Positions 1 through 12,822 are shown, numbered from the stretch's first letter. The stretch: 64,000 nucleotides of DNA from CAWJMF01 sp963843945 (GCA_963843945.1 CAWJMF010000006.1:639932-703931); one strand, 5' to 3'. The notes: generated by a model not told the origin, from the sequence alone. Numbers and translations: made by a program.

Positions 1-2
1 TG

Positions 3-92
3 AAGCTGCCGGACCGGCAGAAGGCGCACGGTTACAGAGACCCGGACTACCCCTTTAAGTTCGTGCCGGAAATGACGCGACCTGCCGCCTGA
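3..92 (+). CDS. C-terminal end of an unidentified protein (partial)
   Basis: An open frame enters from the left edge and ends at a TGA at 90-92, giving 29 residues that finish ...FKFVPEMTRPAA. The segment is rich in charged and aromatic residues and has coding character, but it is too short to assign to a family. There is no gene directly downstream on the same strand, so it looks like the last gene of its unit. Function unknown. Confidence 0.4.
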   Translation, partial: KLPDRQKAHGYRDPDYPFKFVPEMTRPAA

Positions 93-739
93 GCCTGCGA
101 GGTGGCTTGACGTGGTAAGCGACGGAAGCCTGAGATGAACGGAATAGGCGATCCCCGCTCGCCGCATTGACCTTCTTGGCGGACGGAACTGCCGCCACCG
201 CCGTCGCGTCCTCATTCGGGCGGAAGGCTAGGCTTGGCTGGGACGGTCAATCGCCCCGCTCCTTTTCGGTGCCATATCTCGACGGTTCTCGACGAGATAC
301 GACGGTTTGGTACGACCTGGTTCAGGTTGCGCAACATGTTCGGCTGGCACTGGTGGCTTGGGCGACACGATTGCCGTGGAAGTCAACTTGACAATATCCG
401 GAACGGGCAATTCTGTTGGCATCATCGCGAGTGGAGTCATCTTGGTGCGATCTTGCCGCTAAGATCAGTCCGAAAATTGCTGGAGTGACGGCTGCCCCAG
501 GTTAAGTTGACAATGCCGCTGGTGGGCTTTTGTCACGATACGACCGCGGCGCGGTGTATCATGCCGCATATTATTTTTTGTTATAGCAATAAATCACCGC
601 TTCCCTGGAACCGAGCGGCGTCCTCCTGTAGGTGTGAAACCCATGATTAGAGACTTGGGTGCGAGTTGACCGTCGGCGACCGCCTGCAAATAGCAGCAGC
701 CGGCCTGAAGGCTGCACGGACCACTTTGAAGTGGCAGCA
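93..739. other. Intergenic stretch, no supported gene
   Basis: Several short overlapping frames exist on both strands, but none has a convincing ribosome binding site or recognisable protein. The stretch at about 540-600 is relatively AT-rich and may hold the promoter of the lipoprotein gene that follows. I see nothing else that I can support. Confidence 0.4.
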
Positions 740-1828
740 ATGACGGCTGGCAAAATTGCGGGCTCCTTCGGCGTGACACTCGCCTTCTTCATCTCGGGAT
801 GCGCCTCGATTGGTCCTTCCACGATCCCGCACGACCGGCTCGACTACATCACCTCCGTAGGAAAGTCCTGGAAAGAACAAACGTTGCTCAACATCGTGCG
901 GCTACGCTACGGTGATGCGCCAAGCTTCGTCGATGTGTCGTCGGTCATCAGCGGGTATACATTTCAGGGGCAGCTGTCAGCAGGCGCGTCCATAAGTTCC
1001 AACCTGACCAACACCATTCCGTCAAACCTGGTAACGTTGGGAGGGGGAGCGACCTACATCGATCGTCCGACAATCACCTATACGCCATTGTCGGGTGACA
1101 AGTTCGCCAGGAGTCTGCTCCGGCCGCTGCCGCCTGGTGAGGTCTTTGAACTGATCCAGGCCGGATATCCGGCAGACGCCGTGCTGCTTATAACGACCCG
1201 CGCAGTCAACGGCATCTACAACCGATCGGGGATCGGGGCGCGGGCCCGCGAGGCGGATCCCGAGTTCTATCCGATACTGGATGCGTTGCGGCGCCTTCAG
1301 CTTTCAGGGGCAGTCAGTATCCGGCTCGACAAGCGTGGTTCGGAGGAAATCGGCAGGCTGATCCTCTCCAGTAAGCGGGCAACGGAGGTCAGCCAGGACC
1401 TGCAATTCGTCCGAACCTCACTCGGCGTCACTCCGGACCGGGATGGCGAGATTACCGTCGGCTTTGGGCTGTTGCCGCGCAGCCCCAACGAGCTTGCCTT
1501 GCTCACACGTTCGATGTCCGAGATTCTACTGGAGGTCGCTGTCGGGATCGAGGTTCCCCCGGAACATGTCTTACAAGGCCGCACGGCTGCGGCAACCCGC
1601 CTGGCCGGCGCGGAGAACCCTCGGGACCGTCCCCTGATCCGCATCCTGTCGTCAGCGTCCCCGCCCCCCGACAGTTACGCTGCTGTCCGTTATCGCGGCA
1701 CCTGGTACTGGATCTCGGACGATGATCTGGCCTCCAAGCGTGTATTCACATTCCTAATGATTTTCTTCTCGCTCGCCGAAACAGGCGTTACGCCACAGGC
1801 GCCCGTGCTGACGGTTCCGGCGAACTGA
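740..1828 (+). CDS. Hypothetical lipoprotein
   Basis: Predicted exported lipoprotein of 362 residues, function unknown. I chose the ATG at 740 because it starts a proper signal peptide (MTAGKIAGSFGVTLAFFISGC) with the lipobox ISGC around residue 21, so Cys would be the lipidated residue. An in-frame upstream start at 659 would only add 27 Arg-rich residues ahead of the signal. After the Cys comes a Ser/Thr-rich stretch, then a globular part with no motif I recognise and a hydrophobic stretch near the C-terminus (FTFLMIFFSLA). The gene is intact and stands alone between intergenic DNA and an IS relic. An outer-membrane or periplasmic anchored role follows from the lipobox; everything beyond that is unknown. 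Confidence 0.82.
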   Translation: MTAGKIAGSFGVTLAFFISGCASIGPSTIPHDRLDYITSVGKSWKEQTLLNIVRLRYGDAPSFVDVSSVISGYTFQGQLSAGASISSNLTNTIPSNLVTLGGGATYIDRPTITYTPLSGDKFARSLLRPLPPGEVFELIQAGYPADAVLLITTRAVNGIYNRSGIGARAREADPEFYPILDALRRLQLSGAVSIRLDKRGSEEIGRLILSSKRATEVSQDLQFVRTSLGVTPDRDGEITVGFGLLPRSPNELALLTRSMSEILLEVAVGIEVPPEHVLQGRTAAATRLAGAENPRDRPLIRILSSASPPPDSYAAVRYRGTWYWISDDDLASKRVFTFLMIFFSLAETGVTPQAPVLTVPAN

Positions 1829-1917
1829 CCTTTGAGTGGCATTGCCACGGTAACTGGGCTGACAGACGCGCTAGTGTGGGAGGACGGTGGGTTGCCAACT
1901 TAAAATATTCGTCTCGG

Positions 1918-2040
1918 TCAAGCCCATTCGGGCGTCCATTTGCGGCCGTCTGGTACAGCGCGTTGGTGAGGATGAGGATTTTTTTGCATAGCGACGATGG
2001 CGACCTTCGCGGGCTTTTCCCGCAGGCCCCGCCGGGTAAG
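1918..2040 (-). pseudogene. IS110-family transposase, C-terminal relic
   Basis: Read on the minus strand, the segment gives EKPAKVAIVAMQK, then in the neighbouring frame KILILTNALYQ, then DGRKWTPEWA and a stop. Put together, this is the characteristic end of IS110-type (DEDD) transposases (GKPAKVA...RKLL.ILNA..RDG..W). The frame change falls at a run of seven T at about 1980. No N-terminal part is recognisable upstream on this strand, so only the tail survives. It is not expected to be functional. Confidence is moderate because the match is short. Confidence 0.45.
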
Positions 2041-2508
2041 TTCAATTGCCTTCGCGGCGGTTGATCTCGACGCCGGCGCCAATGTTCCGGTTGAAGGCAT
2101 GCAGCATTCGATCGCGCTGCCGCCGGTGAGCGTGGAAGTCCGCCGATCGCAACCTCCCGCCCAGAGAACCAGGGCCGTGCGCATGGGAAAAAGAAGAGGG
2201 CGCGGATCAAGCCATCATTTGATGATAGCAGGGCACACCCGCGCAGCCGGCAACGGGAGGACTCTCTGTGTCTTCGCGACAAGTCGTCTGTTGCAGAGCG
2301 CATCGCTGCGCGCTTACACTATTGGCCAGATGACCGGACAGGCCGATCATCTTGATGATGTCGGTAACAGCATCCGGTGCGTGTCAGGATCACCCGCGCT
2401 CGCGAAATCGGTTTGGACTGCGGTGACCGAGTTCATGGCTGCGCAGGGCTGTATCGGGGCCTCTACGACCGCGGAACATCCGACTTTTTGGCGATCCGGG
2501 AGGCAAGA

Positions 2509-2862
2509 ATGCGAAGACTACTGCTGACCTCCGTTCTCGCGGCCACCGTCGCCGCACCGGTCCTTGCGGACGAAGCTCCGAAGAAGGGGAGCGACGCAGA
2601 CGATGCGTTCGTCACAGGGATCCGGAAACTCGGCGTGATGTCCGGCGAGGCGTTCGCCTGTTCTAACGAAGCGGATCAACCGCAGGTCGGAGAGGCCGCG
2701 ATCGACCTGGCGACGCAAGTGAGCCTGCATTTCGGACTGAAGGTCGCGTTCATCTATAGCGGCGCATTCGGCTACGGGATTGGGCATGACTTCGACCACA
2801 AGAACTGCGCGCAGGCGATCGCGGACTTCAAGGCGCTCCAAGCCAAGTATCTGGAGCGGTGA
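2509..2862 (+). CDS. Small secreted hypothetical protein
   Basis: 117-residue protein starting at the ATG at 2509, preceded by GGGAGGCAAG at a good distance. Residues 1-20 form a clear Sec signal peptide (MRRLLLTSVLAATVAAPVLA, then DEAP), so the product should be periplasmic. The mature part is acidic and contains two Cys (ACSNEA and KNCAQA), which could pair. No known domain recognised. The next gene starts 2 bases after its stop, so the two are probably cotranscribed. Confidence 0.75.
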   Translation: MRRLLLTSVLAATVAAPVLADEAPKKGSDADDAFVTGIRKLGVMSGEAFACSNEADQPQVGEAAIDLATQVSLHFGLKVAFIYSGAFGYGIGHDFDHKNCAQAIADFKALQAKYLER

Positions 2863-2863
2863 G

Positions 2864-3462
2864 ATGAGCCGAAAATCCGTACTGGTGCTTGCGGCCGTCT
2901 CGACGTTCGCGACGGTATTGTGGTTCACCGGCAACGCCATGGCCTTACCGGGAGCCCCGCTCGCCTCTTCCGGCGTCCCGCAGATCGTCGGGGCGCCTGC
3001 TCCACATGAAGGGTCCGGCGTGATCCTCGTGCAAATCGTGCGCGCGCCGGCGGTCAGCGGGGCGGCGGCGGTCAGCGGGCGGCCGGCGGCGGTAACCGCG
3101 GCAACTTTAACAGCAACAACTTTCACCGGGACGTATCGAACAGCCGAAACACGAACGTCACCGCGAACCGGAACGTGAACGCTAACCGGAATGTCAACGT
3201 CAACCGGAACGTCGCTGTCGTCGGCGGCGGCGGCGGCTGCTGCTACGGCGACTACAACAGCGGACCGAGCTGGGGCGGCGTTGCGGCGGGTGTTGCGGTG
3301 GGCGCCGTCGTCGGTGCCGCCGCGAGTTCCGCTTCGCAAAGCAGCACCTATGCGGCGCCCCCGCCGACCTATCCGCCGGGCTACGTGGCACCGCCGCCGT
3401 ACCTAGTCCGTCAGGTCGTTCGGAAGGTTCTTGACGAGACGACGGATTTCCGTTGGGCGTAG
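2864..3462 (+). pseudogene. Asn/Gly-rich repetitive exported protein, one frameshift
   Basis: The ATG at 2864 begins a signal peptide (MSRKSVLVLAAVSTFATVLW...NAMA). The frame from about 3030 then drifts, while the adjacent frame reads a continuous low-complexity sequence rich in Arg, Gly and Asn (GGGNRGNFNSNNF, then TANRNVNANRNVNVNRNV). This is followed by a glycine-rich hydrophobic segment (GGVAAGVAVGAVVGAAAS), a Pro/Tyr-rich stretch and the end at 3462. One single-base frame change near 3000-3050 separates the halves. The repeat-rich, secreted architecture suggests a surface or matrix protein, but no function is known. It is two bases downstream of another secreted protein gene. Confidence 0.65.
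3166..3219 (+). repeat. Three 18-bp in-frame repeats (N-R-N-V-N-x)
   Basis: Three successive 18-base units at 3166, 3184 and 3202, each starting AACCGGAA, encode the hexapeptide pattern NRNVNx inside the Asn-rich exported protein. The unit length is a multiple of three, so copy-number change would keep the frame. Confidence 0.75.
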
Positions 3463-3543
3463 CGCGCAGCCGCTGCCACGACGAAGATCCGGATGAACCC
3501 GGCGTTTAGGGCATCGGCCAGGAACTACCGTGCAGGGACAGGC

Positions 3544-5625
3544 TTAGGTACCGCGACTGTGCCTCCCATGACGCATCAGCGTCACTAGATAGGCGATCAG
3601 TAAGAATGCCAATGCGTGCGCGGCGACAATTGCGGCTCCGTAACTCGCCGGCTCGGCGGTCATGTCCATCAACGCGCCGGTGTGCGCATTCATTGTCCGG
3701 ACCGACCCTCGGCGGTGATGAACACTGACTTCATCGCTTCGGTCAGCCAGTAGCCGCTGACCGCTACCTTGGCCACCGCTGTGGCAAGGGGCGGGAGCTT
3801 CGGCACCAGGACTCCGGCCAAGATCAATTGCGGAACCAAGGCCAGAGGAACGATCGTGGTCGCCTGGTCTCGCGTGTTGGCGAACGCGGAGATCACCAAC
3901 CCCATGGCTGTACCCGCCATCGCACCGATCGTCAGGAGCATGAACTGTTGCAGCCGATCACCCGGGATGCCATCCGCCAGCGCGGCCACAAGCAAATAGA
4001 CAACGGCAAGTTGCAACACGGTGAACGCGGAAGACACGAGGTATTTCGCACCGACGAACGCCGCAGTGGACAGATTGATGTCATGTTCACGCCGGTAAAT
4101 AGCAAGTTCGCCGACGATATCTTTTGATGCGGCATTACAGCCGAGCCAGATCGCGCTCAAGCCAAGCAGCAGAAGAAGAGCGTTCTCCGCGTTCACACGC
4201 TCCTGCCCCTCCCCAAAGTTACCGAAGGCATAGCCCATCAGCCCGCCGATGAGCACGCTTTGAGCCGCAGCCATCACCAACGTGCGACGATCGGACAGCA
4301 ACAAGGTTGTGTTTCGATGGAGTAAAATGGCCGTTTGGCGGACGACGCGCAGCAGTGTAAAGAAGCTAGGATCTTGGGGGTACAACGCTGGGTGCCGCGT
4401 GTTGTCGTGAGATTCGGTGGCGGTTGGCAGATCGATTGTTGCGCCAACTGTTGCTTCGAACCTTTCACGCCAGCACTCGGCACCAACCTCGTCCATGCGA
4501 TCAAACACCTCTCCCAGCCGGCGCACCGCGAAGAACGCCAGCGCCTCAGACGGGGCACCAACGAAGGTTAGGTGGCCGCCGCGGCCCATGCAGATGACTT
4601 TGTCACAGAACTCCGTTACATTCGCCAAGGTGTGCGTGACCACTATAATGGTTACGCCGTCATCGGTCAGGCGTCGAAGCAGTCGCATGATCTGCCAATC
4701 GGTGCTCTCATCCAGCCCGCTGGTAACCTCATCGAGCAGCAGCAGACTGGGGCGGTTGAGAATCTCGCTGGCTAGGTATGGCGCACTTCCTTTGCCCTCC
4801 GCTGAGCGCGCCAACGCGTTGATCAAGCTGATCGAGCAGATCAACACTGCGCGCAGCGGCGTCCACTGCTGCGTGACGCTGCTCGACCGTGGTATCTGGC
4901 GGCAACCGAAGCTGCGCCGTATAGTCGAGCGCCTGGCGCAGCGTTAGCTGCTCGTGGAGCACGTCCTGCTGCGGCACAAAGGCGATATCCTGTTTCAAGG
5001 CCTGAAAATTGGCGTGCAGGTCACAGGTGTTGAGCAGCGCTGTCCCTTCGCTCGGGACCGTACGGCCGGCCATGATGTTTACCAACGTGGACTTGCCTGC
5101 GCCGTTGGCACCGATGATGGCGACAAATTCGGACGGGAGGATGTCAAGGTTGGCGCCGTGCAGGATACGTGTTGGCAAGCCGCCGGCCCGTCTGCGGTGC
5201 ACGTCGTAGCTGACGCCCCGGACCTTCAGTTCGACATTGCCAACTCGCCCCATCCTGGTGAGCGCGCTGCCATCAAACGTCAGTTGAAAGGGGCCGATAT
5301 CGATGCGGTCGCCCTTCACCAGAGGACGAGCACCGCGCAAGCGAGCGCCGTTGACATAGGTACCGTTGGTGCCTCCGAGGTCGCGCACCACAATGGTGCC
5401 ATCCACTATCTCAAACGCCGCGTGACGGAGCGAGACATTCGGATGATCGAGGACGACCTGCCCCGGCATCGCCTGACGGCCAACGGTCAGATCGTGGTCG
5501 AGGGGAACCCGGTCTCGCGCGGTGGCAACCTCGTTCTCATCGGTTGGCATGATCCTGGCCTGATCGATGTTGAGCATGCGTCTACTGGCCTGCCCACGCT
5601 GAGGTCCGTGACTGCTTCCCACCAT
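3544..5625 (-). pseudogene. FHA domain-ABCG-type ABC transporter fusion, two frameshifts
   Basis: Half-transporter of ABCG architecture, probably exporting an unknown substrate. Domain order: FHA domain (about residues 35-110, with GRQAMPG and GGTNGTYVNG), ABC ATPase (Walker A GANGAGKST, signature LSGGQRK, Walker B LLLLDE, H-loop VVTH), then an ABC-2 membrane domain with about six hydrophobic segments. The first frame change is at about 4785, directly after the LSGGQRK signature. The second is at about 3700, before the last membrane helix (AAIVAAHALAFLLIAYLV), which ends at the TAA at 3544-3546. The start at 5625 (MVGSSHG) has AGGGAG eight bases upstream. The FHA domain implies control by a Thr kinase, but none is nearby. 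Real mutation or sequence error cannot be separated from one read of the sequence. Confidence 0.82.
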
Positions 5626-6303
5626 CTTTCTGGCTCCCTGACCTGGTAGCGTTACTGGCACTTCAGCCGATCAATGGTCCCCTTCGTTGGTCAGCGCTCG
5701 GAAGCTTAACGGTCTGTCATTGGTAGCGGCGGCACTTGGATGGAGGTTCGGAGCGCACTTCCTCGTCAGGACCCGGCCAGGCGCCGGGCAGGGCTGACAA
5801 TAACACGGTTGCGGACCCGGGGATGCATTCCAAACGTGCAAACGGCTAATCCAAATCCCTGGCGCCTGTTCGGCATGACGAAGGCCACACGACCTCCTGC
5901 CAACCGGAACATGGCGCCGCGGCGGGAGGCGAAGGTCCCGCGCTGGCATCCGGAGATCGCAAAGCACAGAGCGCCACCTTAAAGCACAGAGCGCCACCTT
6001 GGGGTGCTGATCTCTGGGCTGCCGCCGTTCTTCGGCGAGGACCTGAGAGCGGCCATGGAGCCGATCAATTCGCCCGAGATTGGCGGCCTTGTCAGGCACG
6101 TTCAGGGCTGTGCTGGCCAAGCGGCGGCGCCTCCAGCCGGGCCGCGGCGTTCTCCGAGTGGAAGACGACCCCTTTCGGCACACAGCCCTTCCCATTGAGG
6201 CACCCTAGCTGCCACCCGGCTTTCGCCATTCTGGTTCCGTCGTGTCATCACGGGCGATCGCGTCCTGAACTGAATGTCCCCCAGAAAGCCCAGACAGCTA
6301 GTA
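5626..6303. other. Gene-poor stretch with possible degraded coding DNA
   Basis: The minus strand has a 174-residue open frame at 5671-6195, but its Arg/Cys/His-rich composition looks like a wrong-frame reading. Frames on either side also contain short plausible stretches (for example RVAFVMPNRRQGFGLAV). I could not match any of them to a family. The region may be the remains of a gene disrupted in part by the 20-bp duplication inside it. Confidence 0.35.
5961..6000. repeat. Perfect 20-bp tandem duplication
   Basis: The 20 bases AAAGCACAGAGCGCCACCTT occur twice back to back, at 5961-5980 and 5981-6000, with no mismatch. Twenty is not a multiple of three, so the duplication would break any reading frame across it. 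It looks like a recent replication-slippage event or an assembly artefact. Confidence 0.9.
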
Positions 6304-9033
<2,730 letters not shown>

Positions 9034-9313
9034 GTTTTCCTCCCGGACGACAACGTGGGATATGCAGAGCCCAACCGGAGCGACATCAGACTTTTGGCGG
9101 CAGAAGTCTAACGATCTTGCCGGCTCGGCGCAGAGCACTCCCGACATCATCAATATCTACGTTCGGGAATTCTCTTTACACCTTTGAGGAGCCTATGCAA
9201 TTCCGGCAAATCCGCGGCGTATGACAGAAGCCAACGTAAGTTGCGGCATTCGGGTTGGCCGGCCCGGAGTGGCCAGGTATCCGTCCCGGATGATGACGCC
9301 CCAAAACCCGCTT

Positions 9314-9540
9314 TATGTTGGCTATCGCTACCCCGCCGGGGTCGTCGACCAAGCTTCCGGTTCCCGTTAAGCCTTCGCATGGTAGAGAAGATGCTGACTG
9401 CTCGCGGAATCTTCGTCACATACGAGACGATCCGCCAGTGGGACATGAAGTTCGGGCCCGATCGCCAACCGTATCCGTCGGCGAGCCCCACACCGGTGGT
9501 ACCTCGACGATTATCACCTGGGCCACGGTCATCGGCGTGG
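9314..9540 (+). pseudogene. IS6-family transposase relic
   Basis: Fragments in successive frames read YPAGVVDQA, then FRFPLSLRMVEKMLTARG, then IFVTYETIRQWDMKFG, and finally HRWYLDDYHL. This is the order of the N-terminal HTH and first catalytic Asp (W-x-L-D) region of IS6/IS26-type DDE transposases. At least two frame changes separate the pieces, and nothing of the later catalytic domain follows. It sits between the GH63 and GH13 genes, on the opposite strand to both. It is inactive. Confidence 0.6.
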
Positions 9541-9553
9541 CCATGGCGCATAA

Positions 9554-11034
9554 TCACGCCTGGCTGCTTTGGAGCGCAAACACATTGATTTGCCAAGCAA
9601 TCTGGTCGATGTAGAGGCCATGATCGATCAAATCGCTACCTGCACGACGGTAAGTCTCGGGCCCCATCAGATCCGTGAGTATTACCTCCTCGTCGCGGAG
9701 TTCGCGAAAGGGGAGGAGGAGATAGCACTGACCCTGCCTGCCGGCATAATTCACGACCACAACGTAGCGGTCTCGGTTCTTGCCGACCCAGGCGTAGGCT
9801 ACGAAGCTGTCGGAGCTTCCGTTGCCCGGCCACGCCGGCAATGGCTCGAGTTGGGACCAAGCGCCGTCTCGAAAGGCGCTCGTGTCCTTCAGCACCGATA
9901 GGAGCTTGGCATAGAATTCGGCGATTTCTGTGTTGGTTGGCTCAACCGGGGCGCGACAAAGATGAGCAGGCACGCGGACCCGCCAGCCCTCAAACTGGCC
10001 TTGATGGAAGAAGCGTAGGCCCGGCGCAAGGAACGTAATGGCCGCGGCTGCACGGGTACCTGCAGCCAGGGGAAAACGGCTGTGGCCCGAGGTTCGTCAT
10101 GGTTTTCGAGGAAGCGAGCCAGCTTATCCTGATAGTCGAGACCGGCGTTCAGGTGTCCTCGGACGGATCGGGCGGCATCAGAATGTAGCCGATCGTATAG
10201 CCTCTTATCATAACAATAGTCGAAACCTCGCTGCTGCAGTGTCCATTCGAGGTCCCAATAGACTTCGGCCATGAACGTGAAGCCTGGATGCGCCTCGCGC
10301 ACCACCGCCGTTGCCGTGGGCCAGAACGCCTCTGGGGTCACGCCCCAGGTATGCTGAAAGACTTCCGGCAGTACCAGCATCGCCATGTCACAGCGAACAC
10401 CATCACACTTGCCAGCTATACTAACCAACTCATCAATTTGCGCCTTCTGCAGCGCGGGATTAGCGTAGTTGAGCTGCAGCGTGTCGGGCCAACCAGGGTA
10501 ATTGGGGTCGCGGCCGAGTGCCAAGATCAGCGCCCCGACCCGCATGTAATTCTGCGGCGCAGAACGAAGCAGTTGCTCGTTGCCTCGCATATAACGGTCC
10601 GGATGCGTCCTCACCCATGGATGATCAGGGGCGGTATGGTTCGGCACGAAATCCAGCATCAGCTTGATGCCCCGGCGCGCCAGCCCCGCACGAAACTGCG
10701 CCAGCGCCACGTCGCCCCCGAGTTCCTCGCTGACTGTGTAACCTGTGATCGCGAAACCTGAGCCGCAGATATCGTCTTCGGTGAGGTCGGGAAGTACGGC
10801 GTTAAACTCGGCGCGCCATTCTGAATTTCTTCGCGATACCGCTCGGCCAGCCGCCCCAGTCTGCCAAACGCTCAGCAACCAGATCCAGTCAAAACCCCGT
10901 TGCGCGAAACTGTCAATTGTGGCGTCGTCGATCTCGGCGAGAGTTAGTCGCTTGCCGGCCTCTTGAGACAGGCGTCGGAGCCAGACTGGTGTGTTAATCT
11001 GAAAGAGCGACGGGTAACGCGGCGCGGCAGTCAT
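9554..11034 (-). pseudogene. GH13 alpha-amylase-family enzyme, one frameshift
   Basis: Alpha-glucan-active TIM-barrel enzyme of about 490 residues. Conserved GH13 elements are visible in order: DFVPNHT, the nucleophile segment GVRCDMA, the acid/base segment FMAEVYWD, and the stabiliser ENHDEP. The frame then changes near 10045-10065, and the continuation in the next frame (ITFLAPGLRFFHQGQFEGWR, then the C-terminal beta domain ending at 9554) is fully conserved. The start at 11034 has AGGGGGAG upstream. Apart from the single frame change all catalytic residues are intact, so the gene could be functional if that change is an error. Substrate not determinable; a maltooligosaccharide or trehalose-type role is plausible beside the GH63 gene. 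Confidence 0.82.
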
Positions 11035-11109
11035 GGACGTGCTCCCCCTGTTGACGCTGAGTTGCTGTCGAATCCCTAGCCGCGGACCCCACTTCGTTCA
11101 CCCACGTAA

Positions 11110-11330
11110 AGCTCGGCGATCCCCCCCGGCGGGTACATCCACCGGCCAAAAGATCAGCTTCGCCACGCCTTCGGCGCACCGGCTGGTGGCTGGCGCCGAA
11201 ACCAGCGCCATTGTCGCCATGAAAAGTACTCGGTAGAATAGTAGGCAATCCCCGCCAGTGAAAGGCTTCCAACGAAGCGGATCAATCGCGTCCGTAGTGG
11301 CCGACCGGTCTCGTCCCAGGGCGCGGTGCC
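11110..11330 (-). pseudogene. Remnant of a second GH63-like C-terminus
   Basis: Pieces on the minus strand read HWRGLPTIL, then FHGDNGAGFGASHQP, then GVAKLIFW in a shifted frame. These correspond to HWKDHLLFYEYFHGDNGAGIGASHQT and the following part at the C-terminus of the intact GH63-like gene at 6304-9033, although the surrounding sequence has diverged. Only about 70 codons remain, ending shortly before the GH13 start. This suggests that the pair of genes arose from, or neighboured, a longer locus with two GH63-like genes. Confidence 0.55.
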
Positions 11331-11480
11331 ATACTTTCGGCGACTACCGGCAATAGTATCGGTCTCGCGCCAGCATCCTAGTGTCATTCTGTAACTGGAA
11401 CTAGTCCGGCGTGGACAAAGCGGATCCACTGGCGTTAGCACTGCTGTGGGTCGACGGGTCAGCCGACCTCGGGGGCTCTA

Positions 11481-12758
11481 ATGCGCTGGAATCAACGGTA
11501 TCGGCTCAATAGCTATTTCCGCTCGGCGCTCTGGATCGTTCCGTTCATCGCACTGGTGCTTGAGAATGTCGCCATCCGCCTCGTGTTCCAGCTGCACGAG
11601 CGACTCGGATGGATGCCCCGTTGGTTTGGCGCGACACCGGCCGGGACGTCGGAAGCCCTGAACACCGTTGAGACGCTCTCGATTTCATTCATCGTCTTCA
11701 GCTTCGGATCGCTTTTGGTCGCGATCCAGGTCGCGAGCGGGCAGCTCTCGCCGCGGATCATCGCAACCACGCTGCTGCGAAACAACGTCATCCGCTTCAC
11801 CGTCGGCTTGTTTACCTTCACCATGCTGTTCTCCGTCGGCACCGGCGCTCGGCTCGATAGCTCGGTGACCCACCCGGCGATCGCTATCTCGTGGGGGCTG
11901 GGCGTCGCCTCCATCGCGGCATTCCTATTCCTGATCGACTACACGGCGCGGTTGCTGCGGCCCGTCAGCATTCTCTCGCGGATCGGGGAACAAGGGGTCA
12001 AGGTCGTCGAGAGCGTCTTTCCGGACTTGGTCGAGGCGCCCCGGTCGCCGCAGACACCCGCCGTCCTGGGCGCCGTGAAACGCGTCGTCGAACATCGCGG
12101 CAGATCCGCCATCGTGCTCGCAGCCAACGTTGACGCGCTCGTCGCGCTCGCGCGCGGCGCTGCGGGTGTCATCGCGTTCGTCCCGCGCGTAGGTGACTTC
12201 GTGGCCACCGGCAAGCCGCTGTACCGTCTCTACGGCAACGCCGCGCAGATCGACGATCGTAAACTGCGCGCTCAAGTGGCATTCGGCCCGGAGCGCACGA
12301 TAGAACAGGACGCGACCTTCGCGTTCCGGGTGATCGTCGACATCGGCATCAAGGCGCTTTCGCCGGCTATCAACGACCCCACGACCGCGGTCATGGCGAT
12401 CGATCAGCTCGATCGACTACTCGGTCTCGTCGGACGTCGGCACCTGCATGAAGACGCCCGGCTCGACGCCAACGGCGCGCTGCGTCTGATTTTTCAGACG
12501 CCAGAATGGGACGACTTCGTGCAGCTCGCGGTCAGCGAGATTTGCCTATACGGCGCGGGAAACTTTCAGGTGTCGCGGCGGCTGCGTGCAATGATTGAAA
12601 ACCTGCTCGAGAGCCTGCCGGAAGATCGCCGCCCCGCCTTGCGTCGCGAACTCGATCTGCTCGACCGCGCTCTCCCGAAACTGCACGAATTTGCCGAAGA
12701 TCTGGACCTTGCCAGGAAGGCGGATTTTCAGGGGCTCGGTGGTTCATCGAAACGATAG
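11481..12758 (+). CDS. DUF2254 family membrane protein
   Basis: 425-residue inner-membrane protein of the DUF2254 family, of unknown function. Four hydrophobic segments lie in the first 165 residues (around 12-32, 68-90, 108-128 and 138-160), followed by a large soluble C-terminal domain. Typical family features are the segment SFIVFSFGSLLVAIQVASGQ and the motif DIGIKALSPAINDPTTA in the soluble part. The frame is clean and the ATG at 11481 begins immediately at the first conserved residues. It stands alone between the glycosidase genes (opposite strand) and small hypotheticals. Confidence 0.88.
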   Translation: MRWNQRYRLNSYFRSALWIVPFIALVLENVAIRLVFQLHERLGWMPRWFGATPAGTSEALNTVETLSISFIVFSFGSLLVAIQVASGQLSPRIIATTLLRNNVIRFTVGLFTFTMLFSVGTGARLDSSVTHPAIAISWGLGVASIAAFLFLIDYTARLLRPVSILSRIGEQGVKVVESVFPDLVEAPRSPQTPAVLGAVKRVVEHRGRSAIVLAANVDALVALARGAAGVIAFVPRVGDFVATGKPLYRLYGNAAQIDDRKLRAQVAFGPERTIEQDATFAFRVIVDIGIKALSPAINDPTTAVMAIDQLDRLLGLVGRRHLHEDARLDANGALRLIFQTPEWDDFVQLAVSEICLYGAGNFQVSRRLRAMIENLLESLPEDRRPALRRELDLLDRALPKLHEFAEDLDLARKADFQGLGGSSKR

Positions 12759-12822
12759 CACGCGGGGTGTTTGACCGCCGGCGTTTGCTTCGTAGCCAAC
12801 GGACACCGAACGCGGTTTGGCC

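Noticed and set aside
2518..3339. A 273-residue minus-strand frame
   Set aside because: Composed of Val/Ala/Arg low-complexity repeats that mirror the Asn-rich repeat gene on the plus strand. Two signal-peptide genes on the plus strand explain the DNA better.
5671..6195. 174-residue minus-strand frame as a gene
   Set aside because: Arg/Cys/His-rich with no ribosome binding site and interrupted by a fresh 20-bp duplication. Neighbouring frames look equally protein-like in places, so no single product can be supported.
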